64,000 nt of DNA from Lineus longissimus (lineage: Eukaryota; Nemertea; Pilidiophora; Heteronemertea; Lineidae): positions 15,133,501 through 15,197,500 of the forward strand of contig NC_088310.1 in assembly GCF_910592395.1 (NCBI RefSeq). The letters run 5' to 3'. The notes under the pieces are model-generated. The model made no database searches, was not told the DNA's origin, and saw nothing but the letters and a program-made list of their open reading frames with translations. Position 1 is the stretch's first letter. The number at the start of each line of letters is the position of its first letter. Below, piece by piece: positions 63,331-64,000 of this stretch. The position numbers and the translations under genes were made by a program.

Positions 63331-64000
63331 GACAGAAAACCACACTCACCCAGCGCTCCTTCCTTCCCATGATTAACTAGAAAGTCTTGTGCTAGTTTTT
63401 TGTCACCTACCCCATCATCATCATCGCACAATAGTGACTAGGCATCGCGCAAGGTCCCAAGTCTTGAAAAAACTATATCTGCAACAAAGGTACAGCGTCC
63501 TGATGCATCCATTTCGGAGGTTGGGAATGTTGTTGCAGATGAATCAGCTATGGATCTGGAACCGTCCTTTGACACAATGTCCCAGATATCTGTCTCATTC
63601 GACGATCTGTCCAGGCTTTAGATGTACAGTCTGACCCCTTTGCTAACATACAAGCAAACGAATCAGGCGATCTATTCTCGATTTGAAGGTCTTCGAATTT
63701 CTGAAATACGTTAAAGGTTTTCCAAAGCCCCTGCTGAAGGCTAAAGAGTTTACTAGCGATGTCTTTGGTGTCAGATACTAGCGAAATGCTAGAATTAGTA
63801 ATCTCGTAAAAACTGGAAGTTGGTATATGCTGAGTTATTAGTATTGAACAGTAAGGCACGCTGTGCAAGTTAAATCGCATAACCCTATGGGTTCTCAGGT
63901 TTATCAGTAATCTGATCTGAAACGATCACTTGACAATCAGAATCTTGATGGTAATCTCAATGTAAAGAGCTTGACAGCGCAAACACCACCTGGATGAAAT
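63331..64000. other. Window end, degenerate coding-like sequence
   Basis: Ser/Asp-rich short frames continue the style of the LINE ORF1 region but are broken by stops. No domain is recognised. Confidence 0.35.

Overview
This window is animal (metazoan) nuclear DNA, most likely from a marine invertebrate. The evidence is a split, deeply conserved spliceosome gene with very long introns, THAP and RAG1-N-terminus-like reading frames, BEL/Pao, Helitron, piggyBac, Harbinger and mariner elements, and an abundant non-coding repeat family carrying 'ggtcacagaggtcaaa' modules. The species cannot be fixed from sequence alone.

Host gene. Four plus-strand exons (622-729, 7625-7800, 34706-34937, 48793-48914) splice in frame. 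They encode about the last 212 residues of a SART1/Snu66 orthologue, a U4/U6.U5 tri-snRNP protein. Upstream exons lie left of the window and the last few codons lie beyond 48914. No other host gene is supported, so almost everything else is intronic or downstream mobile DNA.

Central find, 10998-21209. A 10.2-kb DNA transposon lies inside the 26.9-kb SART1 intron. It starts with CACGGCGGTTCA, ends with the inverted copy, and is flanked by a 4-bp CCCT duplication. Its minus strand holds a nine-exon transposase gene of about 1,030 residues. The N-terminus (Cys/His cluster, RING finger, C2HC finger) closely resembles the N-terminal zinc-binding part of vertebrate RAG1. The C-terminal exons carry a DDE-type core with a CxxC insertion. 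It fits the N-RAG-TP type described from the sea slug Aplysia, with Chapaev/CMC-like features. The two ends share a subterminal block set 4 bp (left) or 14 bp (right) inside the 12-bp terminus, about one helical turn apart. This copy is dead: exon 1 has a frameshift in a coding minisatellite, and exon 2 is split by a 2.9-kb insertion that itself carries a Harbinger-derived MITE. A THAP-domain reading frame sits in intron 3.

Right of it, 22866-31899 is a decayed Helitron on the minus strand. It was split by a nearly intact piggyBac element (25117-28216, TTAA duplications, itself holding a MITE) and by a hairpin-capped repeat (28941-30496). 40150-44700 is a decayed minus-strand BEL/Pao element, also interrupted by a repeat.

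Downstream of the last visible SART1 exon lies a repeat array (49544-51390), a young complete BEL/Pao retrotransposon (52382-58358, 226-bp LTRs with two differences, CACTT duplications) and a DD41D mariner-like element with 143-bp inverted repeats (58690-61716). A 944-bp element with perfect 25-bp termini and a 9-bp duplication interrupts one arm of the mariner. The window ends in a degenerate LINE ORF1. Hairpin-capped, Helentron/HINE-like repeat families run throughout.
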